A model generated the notes under the pieces. That model did not search any database. It saw only the letters and a program-made list of their open reading frames with translations, and was not told the origin of the DNA. From Carposina sasakii (lineage: Eukaryota; Arthropoda; Insecta; Lepidoptera; Carposinidae): a stretch of DNA of 64,000 nt. Of the stretch, positions 8,407 to 19,779 are shown in pieces. A program made the translations under genes and the position numbers. How positions within the stretch are numbered: position 1 is the first letter of the stretch; each line of letters begins with the position of its first letter. The stretch covers positions 5,890,001-5,954,000 of the forward strand of contig CP053160.1 in assembly GCA_014607495.2 (NCBI GenBank). The letters are read 5' to 3'.

Positions 8407-10449
8407 ATGTCTAAAACACCTGATAAAAATGAAAGACCCACTTATAACTTTCTTGCAAAAGGTGAGTGCAGTACTACTATTTTACGTGTGGTGTGAATGA
8501 CGACATTTATAACTTTCCTGTCTCATTACCTGTATTATTGTGTACCTACAAGATAATTAATATATTTTCAGAAACCTCTCCATTTAATAAAGAACACCCA
8601 GAAATATCCAAAACTGTTTTCGATCATGTGTCGAATTTACGTAAAATACTAAGTGACTGGCTAAAGGTAACTGATAAGGGAACCAGTCTCTGCAAGACAA
8701 TATCTGCTTTAAAACTCCATGAATGTAAAGATGACTATTATCCCCATCAACTTAAAGCAATAACCGAAGGTCTTGTGAGCTGTGTGGATAGTTTGAAAGA
8801 TGTTTTTGAAGGTAATTTAGGTATTAAATAATTATAAAAAGAAATTTTATGTATAGTTTCTGTTCCTCTTGGTTGGGGTGAGCCTATCGCTGCTCTTCCA
8901 TTGTGGGACACACCATCTAATCAAGTTTTAGTAAGCATTCATGTCACCAACCAGTCATATTTTAGCCATTTTCTTTATTTTTGGAATTCTTGTCAGACTT
9001 GTCCCTAAGGACAGACCTAAACTGCAAGTTTTGCACTTTCAACATGATCTGTTAGGTATATTATGTTGATGTTAAAATATCATTTCAGGTGTAGAGATTA
9101 TAACTCGTCAATTATATGCCCTTGCTCGATTACATTCTGGTGACAAACCTGTGATTCTAACTTGGAGCACCAAGAATATTTCTGAGTTCGTGGCCAATTT
9201 TTATAGATCCTTGAAAAAAGAGTATGAATTAAAGAAAGTTATTACAGGTAAGGAGGTACTCTATTTTAAGTTCTCATATTATTCTAGTTGCCCTCCACTT
9301 AGTCCGCATGGAATACAGAATGTAGCATAATGTCCTTCTCTGTAGGTACTCCCAACTATATCTATGCAAGATTAAACCTCAAGAATATTGGAGTGGGACA
9401 GACAAACTTACTTTCTTATCTATAATATAAAAATGAATCCTTAATTTTGTTGAGCGTGGATCTCGAGGACGACTGAACCAATTTCACTAATTCTTTTTTT
9501 AGCGTATCTTGAAGATACTTGAAGTACAGGGATGGTTAAGAAAAATGCGTAAAAAAGTCTAAAATCAACTCTTTTCTATACTTCCATACAAACAATTTCT
9601 TCGAAACTTGAATGTTCGAATATTAGTAAAGAGATTCCGGGAAGGCAAAACAAATTGAGTGACGTTAGTTCAAAGGCATGGAACAGGACAATGTCTGTCG
9701 GGTCCGCTATAAACTAGCTGACTATTAGTTGTCAGTTACTAACTAGACAGAATATTAGTTGGGATTAAACTAACAGCAGCCCAAGACTGTCTACTTTGTC
9801 ATAAGAATTTCTGTTTTTTAATGTCTCATGTTAGTAATCAAAATTTCCTTTTTTAGTGCTCCTGTACACTCCCCATACATGCCAAATGCCTGTCCTATGC
9901 TTTTTCTTAGTCTAGGGTAAAATTTTAAGTTACTCAATAGATAAAATATGCTCGATTCTGACTGTCACACTTAAATCTAAAGGTAAAATTAGCTGTCCTT
10001 TTCTTTCTCAGCCATTTATGTTAAAAACGGAGAGAGATAGACCGGACTAAAATTTGGTTTACGTTTAAGTGTGACAGTCAGAATCAACCCTAATATGAAA
10101 ATTCTCATCATTACAAATGTTACAAAAGTGATTTTAATGCTACAGAGCATTCTCTTACAGTTAATCAGGATTGCTGGAGATAAATTTAAATTATACTCAA
10201 AGTTTATCTACATCTATCTCACTGTTTATTCTTTAATTAAATCCTAGATTTGAGCACATAGTATAGTAATTGTGACATAGTAAAACAGTATATATGTAAA
10301 TAAAACATTTTGTTCCAGAAAACATTGCACACTGCAGAAATGAGCAATTATTAGAAGTCTATGCCACAGCCTGGGAGATGGATGTATACCTAGACATAGA
10401 TTCCACATCCTATTTGTTTGCTGAGGTTGGCTTACCTGGAATAACGTAG
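8407..10449 (+). CDS. CINP: CDK2-interacting protein-like (CINP), 4 exons
   Basis: The coding exons are 8407-8461, 8572-8811, 9089-9247 and 10319-10449, all with GT-AG borders (donors GTGAGT, GTAATT, GTAAGG; acceptors TTTTCAG, TTTCAG, TTCCAG). The introns are 110, 277 and 1071 bases. The frame gives 585 bases, 194 residues plus TAG; human CINP has 212. Blocks that match the family are the central 'YPHQLKAITEGLVSCVDSL', the TW motif in 'PVILTWSTKNISEF', 'YELKKVITENIAHC' and the C-terminal YATAWEMDVY. The protein is helical throughout, with no signal peptide or membrane segment. In vertebrates CINP binds CDK2/cyclin and ATRIP and acts in DNA replication, the checkpoint and ribosome maturation; the same role here is inferred. 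All exons are intact. The start is the first ATG after the leader. The last intron has been enlarged by a MITE (9954-10085). Confidence 0.85.
9954..10085. mobile_element. Small palindromic MITE in CINP intron 3
   Basis: A 22-base perfect inverted repeat (starting 'gattctgactgtcac' at 9954, closing at 10085) bounds a 132-bp element. Its ends resemble the TIRs of the larger element at 47000-47901 ('tcgattccggcagtcacac'). Confidence 0.7.
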
Positions 10450-10496
10450 CTGAATCTGCCTCTGGAATGTATTCAGAGTATGTACATATCAATATT

Positions 10497-10502
10497 ATTA
10501 AA
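10497..10502 (+). promoter_or_regulatory. Poly(A) signal of the CINP-like gene
   Basis: ATTAAA lies 48 bases past the stop codon, with a T/G-rich stretch about 15 bases further on ('agtttttgcttgt'). Confidence 0.45.
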
Positions 10503-10529
10503 TTATTTATTGTAAATTTAGTTTTTGCT

Positions 10530-11734
10530 TGTACATTTTTGTAATTCTGCACTTTACCGCTCGTTTACGGCGACATGCAACAGGGAAAATCGTACTTTGG
10601 TATGGGTAGAGCATGCCGAGGGTTTGCCATATTTATAGTTGCTGAATTTTCACGACGTGGATAAACGAATCATAATAAAATGGGTATGTTACATCTCGAA
10701 AAAATACTCTTTTTTTGACAATATGAACAAAATACCTTTACGTTTCTGAAGTGTTTACAAATTGCGGTAATGTTACATAATTTGTCCATTAGCATAATTG
10801 GTCGAGATGTAGGTATACGGTATACCTTATGTATATGTATTATAGTGGGCAGTGAAGGCTGTTTCCATGGCAACCATGGCCAAACACCACCTGGATATTA
10901 TTTTATTATGATTACTACCAAAATGTCCAAAATCTTAATATTGTAACTTTTAGTTAGGCGAAAGGTAAACATAATCAATAAAAGAAAAACGTAGATTGTA
11001 TGACGTACGTATCTGCCCCTTGATATTACCAAAGACAACGGCTTTGTTTGCTATCTTAAGATGGACTTCTGGTCCCAGATTGGCGGCTGCAAGACTGCAT
11101 TTGTATAAAATAGTACATTATAAACCCTACTGTAGCTGCATGTCGTGTGTTGCTATTGATGAGAATATGTTAGGTTGGTAGGTAGGTACAACAAACTTCA
11201 ATACGAAACGATGATATATTTCAGCATCCTGTACATACTCCTATTACGAAACAAACCTTTTATTAGCTGGGTTTTAGTAATACGAGGGCGGGAGCCAGCA
11301 AATATTGCTCACTATCTCTTTCATCTATCAAATTGTCCTCGGATTCCATTAAAGAAAGTCTTATTCTGAAATAGTACTCACCTGTCTACTCAATGAGACT
11401 GCATGGAAAACGGATACTTGCTAAATTGCACCTGTTAAATTATCTATTTCTAAGTAGGAAGACATCTGCAGTATAAAAATAGATACATAATAGATAGATA
11501 CGTAAATAGATTAGGGAAGGGCCGCTCAAAGGTATCCCGTTTACGGAATCGACCTAAATCCGTAAGCGGAACTATGATAATATTTTACACCAAATTAACT
11601 TTTTGCGCCTCACTGCTTAAGGAAATGGGTCTAAATTTAAGTGTACGAATGTGGTCGCTAGGTGGATAGGTAAGTGGGCGTGTGTAGGACGGAAAACTAT
11701 ATTCTAATTGCATGTTAACTATTTTTAATCACTA
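10530..11734. other. Intergenic, nothing recognised
   Basis: AT-rich sequence without splice-compatible coding frames. The short frames here have no family resemblance and are probably chance. Confidence 0.5.
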
Positions 11735-11739
11735 CATAT

Positions 11740-11950
11740 TATAAAAATAGTGGACGCCCGCGACTCCGTTCGCGTGGACTACAGAAAAACCAAAATGTCG
11801 AAATTATCCCGGATAAAAACATTTTCCCGGGATAAAAAGTAGCCTATATGTTAAGTGGACCTGTCACAATATATTCCTGGTTCAGCCGTTTCTGAGATTA
11901 GCATGCACAATCGCACAGACCGACAAATCATTCTTTATGGAATTTTTGAT
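11740..11950 (-). mobile_element. RTE-type LINE 3' tail, copy 2
   Basis: Reverse-complement copy of the 5598-5905 repeat, starting 'gtggacgcccgcgactccg' and holding 'aaaagtagcctatatgttaa'. It contains an internal short duplication of the 'cccggataaaaa' segment. Confidence 0.7.
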
Positions 11951-11986
11951 ACATGTCTCCTCCCCCTTATTACCTAACTAGTAAAA

Positions 11987-12113
11987 GCAAAGCGATAGCG
12001 AAAATTGTACAAAAATCGCTGATTGCTTGTCAAATTCGTATTACGTAAAATGAATTTCAAAGGAACTTTGACATTTCAAGGCGAATATTGTACAATTTTC
12101 GCTATCGCTTTGC
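11987..12113. mobile_element. MITE with perfect 24-bp inverted repeats
   Basis: The arms 11987-12010 and 12090-12113 ('gcaaagcgatagcg...' and its complement) match perfectly over 24 bases around a 79-base centre. A related but decayed segment lies near 31090-31140 ('tgccattgcaaagcgaaaat'). Confidence 0.65.
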
Positions 12114-12584
12114 TCCGGCTTTGCATCCTACACAACACACCAAATTTTTATTATATGATTATAGAAGATAAGGCAGCTGTCTGTCCCTAAGTACCGGACC
12201 GTTTGTAGTGCGGACGAAATCGAGGGCGGCCGCTAATATCTTATATATTTACGTAATTTTTACTGTAGAATATGTAGGTTTGTTAAAGTAAGGTGTTATT
12301 GTTTTACTATTCACTGGACTATTTAATTATAGCTCGGTATTGTAAGTAAGTACCTTTAAGTAGTTAAGCACCGAGTATTTTTAAAGCTATTATATCAGAA
12401 AACCTAATTTTACCTTACTGTTTTTACGGTTACTAAGTACTTTAATCTTAATAAAATCTTATTGATTTAATAATCAAAATCATACCTATCTGTAAAATTA
12501 CAATTTCCAAAAGAAATGAGGTAGTAATAAGCGAATAACAATAAAATAATTGCTCCCCTTATGTGAACCAAATTAGTTCGCTGT

Positions 12585-12730
12585 CTGTAGGAAGATATAT
12601 GGGAAAAAATATTATAGGAGACTTGTCTAATGCCCATCTTCGATATCAGGAATATTTGTGACAGGTCCCAATATAGGCTTTTTTATCCCGGGAAAATCCA
12701 TCGCTGCTCCTTGCTTGGTGCGGATAATAA
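12585..12730 (+). mobile_element. Decayed RTE-type LINE tail
   Basis: It keeps 'gctgtctgtaggaagatata', 'caggaatatttgtgacaggt' and 'tttttatcccgggaaaat' in the order of the 5598-5905 repeat, with deletions and an altered end. Confidence 0.5.
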
Positions 12731-13789
12731 TGATGGGTCCATTTTTTTTCGTCCGTTATATCTTAGAAGTTTTTCTTTTAATCTTTATCATCTTTCGAAA
12801 TAAATACAAATAAAAAAACTGGTATTACTTCTAGACCTGTGGGTTCCCATGAAGTGTTGGACTTTATCTATAACATGGACTGTGTGACGTAGGCAGCGGA
12901 CACGGAGGGGTGTAGTAGTGTGTAGGGACTCCTAGTACACGCATATCCAAAGGTGATATTTTATGAGTTTGCCAAAAGAACACGGAAATATGGTGTACTA
13001 GTAAGTAGCTCGTCAGTAGGTACCTACTCGTTGTAAATTAATGTTTACACACGCGTCTCGAGCGTCGCACGCAGATAGCACATTGTTCACCTGGTAATGT
13101 CAACAAGACTGTTTAGAACAGCGAAGGCTATGGAGTGGAATTATAAAGGTACCTACCTAGTTTATCTTTTAAAGAGTGCACTGTTTAACGTATCCGAAAT
13201 AGCTTATCTTAAAGAAGTTGAAATGGTCTTAATAATAATAATGTGTAACTACAACCAAATTCGTACTACTATAGTCGAAAGACGCAGAAACAGCTCAGTA
13301 GAGCCGATCTATAGCAAAGTATTTCTTCGCTAATTTAAATTACTGCACCTGACTTTGATGCTCTTGATTTTAGGCCTATATAACCCTTTGGATATACACT
13401 TGAACACGCAGAAACTAAGTAGGCAGGCACTATAGTACGAATATATAGTGATTTTATTACGATATCATAAGACTCCACATATCCGCTGTTCTCCTGCAAG
13501 ACGTAACCTATAATTTCGGTTAGCGCTCCGTTTACATCATTTGTGCATTGGATACCCTACAATTCGTCTGCTTTCTGTTGAAGACGTGTCTATCGAATCA
13601 TCTTTTTTAGCAGAGATGTAGCCTCTTAGCTGTTTGGCCGACTAGCGCGGTTAAATAAGAGTCCATATGGTTGTATGTGAGCATTATTAGATTAGTTTCT
13701 TAGATTTTGTGTAATCCTGTAGTAATATTGTTAATGTTTACTGTGTACACCTATATTTCGCACAAGTTCAGCATTGAATAGAGTTTAAG
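12731..13789. other. Upstream region of the first alternative exon
   Basis: No gene is seen before 13790. I find no convincing TATA box; the region presumably holds the 5' leader and promoter of exon E1. Confidence 0.35.
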
Positions 13790-13853
13790 ATGGGTCACCT
13801 GATGAGAAGCGCTCTCGTCATCGGCTTGGGAGATGAAAACAAGGACTTTGAAG
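13790..13853 (+). CDS. Candidate alternative first coding exon E1 of a multi-promoter gene
   Basis: The exon encodes 21 residues beginning MGHLMRSALVIGLGDEN and ends ...GAA G|GTAAGA, a near-consensus 5' splice site leaving one base of the next codon. The start context (AAGATGG) is strong. Codon choice and GC content rise above the surroundings. It is on the same strand and in the same phase as E2 (24254), E3 (28467) and E4 (56026), which is the reason I group them. I do not recognise the peptide. Joining it to the acceptor at 28412 would give a TGA after 15 codons, so it must splice elsewhere, presumably to an exon right of the window. Confidence 0.5.
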
Positions 13854-13960
13854 GTAAGATGATCATTTGTTTACTTGACATTCTCTGTTGTAAAATGTTC
13901 CATGTTATATTTGTTTGTTCGTGTTGTTGTCTGTTAGCATTTTAAAGCTTTCTAACTATT

Positions 13961-13976
13961 TAATTTGTAGGTAAGT
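13961..13976 (+). promoter_or_regulatory. Candidate recursive splice (ratchet) site
   Basis: A branch-point-like 'tctaac' and a T-rich tract lead into 'ttgtag|gtaagt' (junction 13970/13971), an acceptor joined directly to a consensus donor. It lies 118 bases downstream of the E1 donor. Splicing of E1 here would regenerate a GTAAGT donor. Confidence 0.35.
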
Positions 13977-14551
13977 TTGGTAAGATATTTGTACCCTGAG
14001 AAAACTCTTCATACTAAAGAATATCCCTGTAGTAACAATATGAACCTTCGAATATCGAGATACGAGTAGTCTCGTCAGTCTTGTTTGACTGTTGGAGGGT
14101 GGAATCGTATTTGCAGTTTATTTCGTACTAGCTGATGCGCGCCTCCTCGTCCGTGTGACCGTATAAATGTTAGGCTAAATACATGAAAATCGGTTTGAAA
14201 ATTTTTACGTTCCTACATCCGAATATGTATCTTCAAATTGTAAGAAATTTTAACATTTGTAAATACCTGAAGACAGACTTACGTATGCTAGTACGTAGTT
14301 AGTACTTAACGATGTATTGCAAATGGGTAAGTAGGTAATTAATGTTATTTTAGTATTCTCATGTCGGTCATGGACACTCGTAAATCTCTATAAATAGGTT
14401 CAGCCATGGTGAGCCTTTACAAAACTTCCATACAACATTTTGTTATCAGATAGACTATGTATTGTTTAGGAACAGCATATGTAGACAGACATTGCCGCCA
14501 GTACTAATGCCTTCACTATATAATATACGTAAACATACATAGATACATATA

Positions 14552-14808
14552 CAGGGTGTAACAGAAAGGGTATGTTAAGCGAAAAGCTGTATAAATAGCT
14601 CACTATAGAGAACCTATTTCCAAAATTTGAGACTCGAAATCACATTTTTATTTTTCAAGATTGTATGAAAATTCTTGAGATATTTAAAAATTCTCCATAC
14701 TATCGGGAAAAAAACATGTGATTTCGGATCTCAAATTTTGTGGATAGGTTCTCTATAGTGGGCTATTTACATAGCTTTTCGCTTTACATACCCTTTTGTT
14801 ACACCCTG
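14552..14808. mobile_element. Palindromic TA-inserting MITE (family A), copy 2
   Basis: Same ends and length as 5331-5588 (CAGGGTGTAAC...TTACACCCTG), flanked by TA at 14550-14551 and 14809-14810. The interior is in the opposite orientation relative to copy 1. Confidence 0.85.
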
Positions 14809-14876
14809 TATAAACGGCTATGTTCCCGAAATGAGGTGACCAAAAATACAGGATTCCTTTGCTGAATGAGATTCTA

Positions 14877-14985
14877 TACCCACGGTTAATATAACAGGGA
14901 CAGATAATCTATGATAATTTGCTTCCTTATCGCATAAGAGAATTGCCGAGTTCCCTAATCGACTCTTACGCGACATACATGGAAG
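14877..14985 (-). repeat. Dispersed repeat family B, copy 1
   Basis: It holds the complement of the family's core 'cgtaagagtcgactaagg', with 'cttatcgcataagagaa' before it. Related copies lie at 16212, 20810 and 31463. Confidence 0.5.
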
Positions 14986-15686
14986 GGTCCGTGGATTACG
15001 CCCACAGTGGTCGACGCACATGTGGCCGACGCCACTGATTCTAATAATTTTTATAACAATATTATTGCTCAGAATTGACTCCATTTGCACCAAGTACAGT
15101 TAACGAAAAAATCATTTAGTGACCAATATTTAAACAACCTTAATGTGTTATGTATACACTCATAATATAAAAACATTAAGTATGTAATCTAAGTAAATTG
15201 TTTAGTGTTTATAATAATATATATTATACATATACCTAAGTAATTTGATTATTTTTTAATTTTTAGAAAAAATTGTGTTACTTTAATGAAAACTGTGATT
15301 TAAAATTTTTGTTTGATAAGCAAACTACCTAAGACGTTTTTTTTTAAGACTAAGAATCATACATAATTCATGATTGTTGTTACCTGACATTTTTAAAATT
15401 TATAAATAAATAATTAATTATAAAAAAATAAGACTTTTATTACGTAACGAATAGTCCCGAAACTATTATTACCAACAAATCACTATAATTTACCTATCTG
15501 TAATTTCCATGCATAATTTTAAACTAAAAATATTAAAATTAATATTTTAATGTATTCGAACAAAAAATTTTGTGCCTGTCTGTACATGTCATCAAAAATT
15601 GGTTCTTATCAATTTTATCGCACTAAAACGAAATCGGTGGCGTCGGCCACATGTGCGTCGACCACTGTGGGCATAATCCACGGACC
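14986..15686. mobile_element. Element or fold bounded by 55-bp GC-rich inverted repeats
   Basis: The arms 14986-15040 and 15632-15686 are complementary at all but two or three positions ('ggtccgtggatta', 'cacagtggtcgacgcacatg', 'tggccgacgccac'). They enclose about 590 bases of AT-rich, noncoding sequence. I find no target duplication at the outer ends, and the left arm abuts a family B repeat. Confidence 0.6.
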
Positions 15687-16211
15687 CACATGGAATGAGA
15701 TGAACCTGGGGGGCGATTCCGCAAAAAAAGTTGAGCCGAAACCGAACCGTTAACGAAACGCGGTGCGAAGCAATAATCTAATCACTTTACTTCAACACAC
15801 CACATATATTTGTTTTATTCTGACAATAAAAAATAAAATAAACAAAACCTTATCATTAGAACAGTTACTGCGGCCTCTCGCTATAACTCTCCTCAGATAG
15901 CAAGCAAGGCCCACCTCCAATACACTCCAAAGCGAGCCTACTCTTACAAAAAGTATCTTTCCTAGAGTGTGTAGAAACCATAATTGTTTGCTCAATGAGT
16001 TGTAACTGGTGACTGCATATAAGCGGTTCGTAGAAGTTTGTAGGAAATCACGCGTCTTTGGTAATTTCCCAAGGCAAACACGGGCCTTCCCAAATAATCA
16101 CACGTAGCTCTTACTATAAATGAGAAACTAAGACAGTTTCCTTCGTGTGGCCGTTTTATAGAGTTACCATGGCAGCTGGTTGTACGAGTATAGTATGTTA
16201 TTGTCCTGTGC

Positions 16212-16400
16212 TGATGCGAGGCTTCGCTATAATATTATCAACTGCATCTCCTTCCGTCCATGTCGTAAGAGTCGACTAAGGATCTCAGGGGTGTTTTTCA
16301 GACGATGAGCTAGCAACTTGTCACTGATCTTTAACATTTGTCCACACAATTCTAACGTAGCGTTAGGATCTCCTTAATGATCATGCAGTACTGGCTACCC
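16212..16400 (+). repeat. Dispersed repeat family B, copy 2
   Basis: It contains 'gatgcgaggcttcgctataa', 'tctccttccgtccatgtcgt', 'aagagtcgactaaggatctc' and 'cgatgagctagcaacttgtc'. The order matches the copies at 31463 (plus) and 20810 (minus). Probably a non-LTR tail or SINE; no frame. Confidence 0.55.
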
Positions 16401-16648
16401 CGCACACAGCCGTGTATACACACTTATTATTACTATATCCGGATGACCAAGTAGGGCTAAAACTGGTAGTTAACCACCAAACGTGACAATAGGGATGTTT
16501 ACGGTTTTTTTTATTTGTATTTATATCGAAAGATCATAAAATAAAAGAAAAACTTCGCTAGCGTGAAAACTTTCCGGGATATAACGATTTCAAAATCACA
16601 ATTTTAGACTTGCCAAAAAACGCTCCATACACAAACGGATACCACAAT

Positions 16649-16812
16649 CAGGGCCGGCCCGCCCATACGGCGAACGGAGCAGTCGCTCCAGGCGCCAAAT
16701 CCTAGAGGGCGCCTTAATGGTAAAGAGATAGGTTATTATTAGGAGCAAACAGGAGAGGCGCCATAATTGGATCTCGCTCCATTCTAAAATTTACTTCGGG
16801 CCGGCGGCGCTG
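16649..16812. mobile_element. hAT-type MITE with perfect 8-bp target duplication, copy 1
   Basis: ACCACAAT flanks the element at 16641-16648 and 16813-16820. The ends are CAGGGCCGGCCCG and (reversed) CAGCGCCGCCGGCCCG, the CAG-G form of hAT termini. It is 164 bp long with no transposase, so it was mobilised in trans. Confidence 0.9.
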
Positions 16813-16959
16813 ACCACAATTATGACGTCACTCTATCAGTAACTTGTACGCGCGTAAAAGAACACTTCTACAGCTATATTAAATGTTGCGTTTATAAATA
16901 TAGTCACTAAACAAAAGTTGCTGTAAATGATGCAGGTGGTCATGTGTTGTAGTAATTTA

Positions 16960-17160
16960 ATTTTTTTTTTTACAATTAGCTAGGCAAACATTTGACCGCC
17001 ATCGTGCCCGATGTTAAGCAAAATGCGGCCTAGGGCCTAGGTACATGTTTGCCTAGAAAGTGCCTATTTACTCTAGCTTTGAAGGGACCAATGTTGTAGT
17101 GCTCGGGAAATACATCGGCAGGAAGTGCATTCCACTCCTTAGCCGTTCGCATTAATTAAT
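16960..17160 (+). repeat. Dispersed repeat fragment
   Basis: The segment with 'gcaaaatgcggcctagggcc', 'tgctcgggaaatacatcggc' and 'agtgcattccactccttagc' has wording I recognise from a repeat common in moth genomes. There is no second copy here. Confidence 0.4.
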
Positions 17161-17207
17161 TTCACATTTCAAAAATGGACTTGCCCACTTTGAAGGCTTA
17201 TTACTAC

Positions 17208-17367
17208 CAGAGCACTGCAGTAAATTGCCTTTTCTACGCCCTGTGCGAGCGTCTATAACTGCGCTCTATTTAGTCCTGCCTGGTCTGGCCAAGTGACCAT
17301 TCTTGCGCCCCCCAGAGTCTACGCCCTGTGCCTGGGCACCGGTGGCACCGCCCTATTTACGGCACTG
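17208..17367. mobile_element. hAT-type MITE with perfect 8-bp target duplication, copy 2
   Basis: ATTACTAC flanks it at 17200-17207 and 17368-17375. The ends are CAGAGCACTGCAGTAAATTG and (reversed) CAGTGCCGTAAATAGGGC. At 160 bp it carries no coding sequence. It lies 400 bp from copy 1 and differs from it in sequence. Confidence 0.9.
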
Positions 17368-17674
17368 ATTACTACCTCATTACATTAATCAAATTGTAAT
17401 TTTACAGATAGATTCTGATAAGCATAAAATGTCATTAAAATTCAACCATAGTAAACATCCCTGATACCTAAATCAATTTTATAATATGTACTACAATAAC
17501 ATACATACTTCCTGCCCTCATCCCACTCATTTGGAATCGGCGTAATATGTAGGTACTCTTCTTCCATTCATCCCTATTATCCGTCATCTCGTTACTCACC
17601 CCAAGTACACAGCACGCATATCCTCTCCCTCACGCATTCTACACACATTACATATTTAATTTTTCATAAAATTT

Positions 17675-17745
17675 CCATTTGGGCGAGTCCTATGTCCAGC
17701 AGCAGCTGTGGACTTCCTATTGCTGAAATGGTAATGGTGAGAGAG
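17675..17745 (+). mobile_element. RTE LINE/SINE 3' end fragment
   Basis: 'gcgagtcctatgtccagcag' followed by 'ctgtggacttcctattgctg' is a decayed form of the RTE terminus seen at 46760-46810. Confidence 0.45.
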
Positions 17746-18399
17746 TGGTATCTACGTTCGTGTAGATTACCTACATTCGGTAGTTACATTGAACCATTTT
17801 TTTGGTCCGTTAGCATTCCATAAATATAGTTTTGCCATGTCTGTCTATTTGTTACTTGCCTAAGGTACACGACATAGAGGTCTGAAGTTTGTGAACAAGG
17901 CTGTAAATAGGCATCATCAAACAGGTCTAGTAGTCAACAACTACTAGTTATATAAGTTATATAGCTATTTGATAAGGAATGGTCATCCAAAAATATTACT
18001 TGTGTACAAAATTAGTTTTGCAATGCGTTTGCAAAATATTTAATTTAAAGTACTTGGTAGATACTCAAAGTCTCGAAACATTAGGCAATAGGACGCATAG
18101 AGAGTTTTCTTTAACATAATAATACGACAATAAAACCTTGTTGTTTGCTCATTTTACACGTATCATTGTAAATTATAATTTTCATTGTAATTTCGAGGAC
18201 TCATTTTACATGTTTGCTCTGCTCAAGAGCACGGTAATGTGAGACAATACTGCTGCCTCAATAACAATTGGTTTCTGTTTAGTGAGGGATTAATTTTCTT
18301 TAGATACAGCACACTATCTGATAGGTACGTATTTACTTAAGCTTATGTACAGTACAGTAACTTTATGTAAAAAATAATTCCATTCGGTGCCTTGATAAA

Positions 18400-18512
18400 G
18401 GCTAAATAAAATATTAATATTAATTAGAAAATGATTTTTTTTCACCCGAGTGAGATTTGAACTCACAACCTCTCGCATTCCGTGCATCGCTCTAACCAAC
18501 TAAGCTATCGAG
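18400..18512 (-). mobile_element. tRNA-derived SINE, copy 1 (tRNA-like head)
   Basis: On the minus strand it starts GACTCGATAGCTTAGTTGG, a perfect A box. A 6 of 7 acceptor stem, a D arm and a perfect GTGAG/CTCAC T stem with TTCAAAT (degenerate B box) are present. The anticodon arm does not pair and position 33 is not U, so it is not a working tRNA. An A-rich tail follows. Copies at 22960 and 27125 share head and tail. Confidence 0.7.
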
Positions 18513-18757
18513 TCACTTAACTCGGATGACGAATTTTACCATCTCTTTTAAATTACGTTTTTGGCAACGTTATTTTTTCATCCCGATAGCTATACACTAG
18601 CCAAATCTTGGTAAACAAAGCTGAATCCCTCAGCACAATGTTTAATGATGAAACGATCAACCATATCCTAACGGATTATATTATGGAGAAGTATCTTATA
18701 CTTATATAAATGTATCTTAATCAAGATATTATAAATGTACTATAAATATTATATATA

Positions 18758-19205
18758 CAGGGTGATTTTTGGTCGTCAACGTTCCCGAAAACTACGGAAT
18801 CTCCTCATCATCACGATAATTTTTAACCCCCGACGCGTAAAAACGACGGGGTGTTATATTATAAGTTTGACGTGTCTGTGTGTGTGTAAATGTGTATGTG
18901 TCTGTCTGTGGCATCGTATCTCCCAAACGGATGATCCGATTTTAATGCGGTTTTTTTTGTTTGTACGTAATACTTGAACGCCCCTTTGTTAAATTATTAG
19001 GTATTCAGTTGTAAATATTTAAATATTTTAGATATTTAATATGTATTAAGTAGATAAATTAGTTACGTTATTTATCCCTTTTTAGTTAAAGTTTGAAGTC
19101 GGTAATTTTTTTTTTTCAAAAGTCATTTTTTTTGGCATTAACTTACTTTATTTCATGTATAGAATACGTACCCTTCGTTAAAGGTGGAAACGAAAAAACA
19201 TCCTG
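18758..19205. mobile_element. TA-inserting DNA element (family C), copy 1, with nested insertion
   Basis: It begins CAGGGTGATTTTTGGTCGTC, ends GAAAAAACATCCTG and is flanked by TA (18756-18757, 19206-19207). Compared with the 59285 copy, the interior from about 18825 is replaced by another repeat starting 'aacccccgacgcgtaaaaac', whose wording I know from abundant moth repeats. Confidence 0.75.
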
Positions 19206-19779
19206 TATAATAATAATATAATTATTTTCTTTGCTACTATGAATATATTTTATTGAATCAGCAATAAAATATATTTATTATGACTGTCTTTTAGCTTACT
19301 CTTCCTTTTATACGTAGTTCTTTAAAATTTAAATAAACGTGTAGTTTACCTGTTAAAACATTCCATGAGTATATTGCGTTGCGTTGAGTATATGAGTACT
19401 GTTTCAAAGGTTTTTCGAATGAATGATTGAGTTTTCCTCTGAACGAACAAAGGGGTTATATAGGTAATTATAAACTTGAGTTTTGTTCGAGAGTGAGATT
19501 TCTGTACTATTACCTAGTCTGTGTGGTAAGTACCTATTGGCTGTATAGGTATAGTAATAGAAATATAACCTAAGTATAGAAAGGCAATAAATAAGTGCCA
19601 ACCTACCTACGTGTAGGTAGGTATATCCATGTAGACTCATATTTCGTTACCAGCTTATTTGCACGACTCAAATTTAATCTGCAGTATTAAATAATGCTCA
19701 TTTCACGATTCCGTCTTGTCTTTTGATTTAGCGGACTCTTGTAAATTTATCAGCGTTTTTTGTTTGTGTTTGCATTTTA

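Noticed and set aside
16824..16831. CRE-like TGACGTCA
   Set aside because: No exon or promoter block nearby; an 8-base palindrome can occur by chance in 64 kb.
18435..18512. A tRNA gene on the minus strand
   Set aside because: Acceptor, D and T arms pair, but the anticodon stem does not, U33 is missing, and two sister copies with the same tail mark it as a SINE head.
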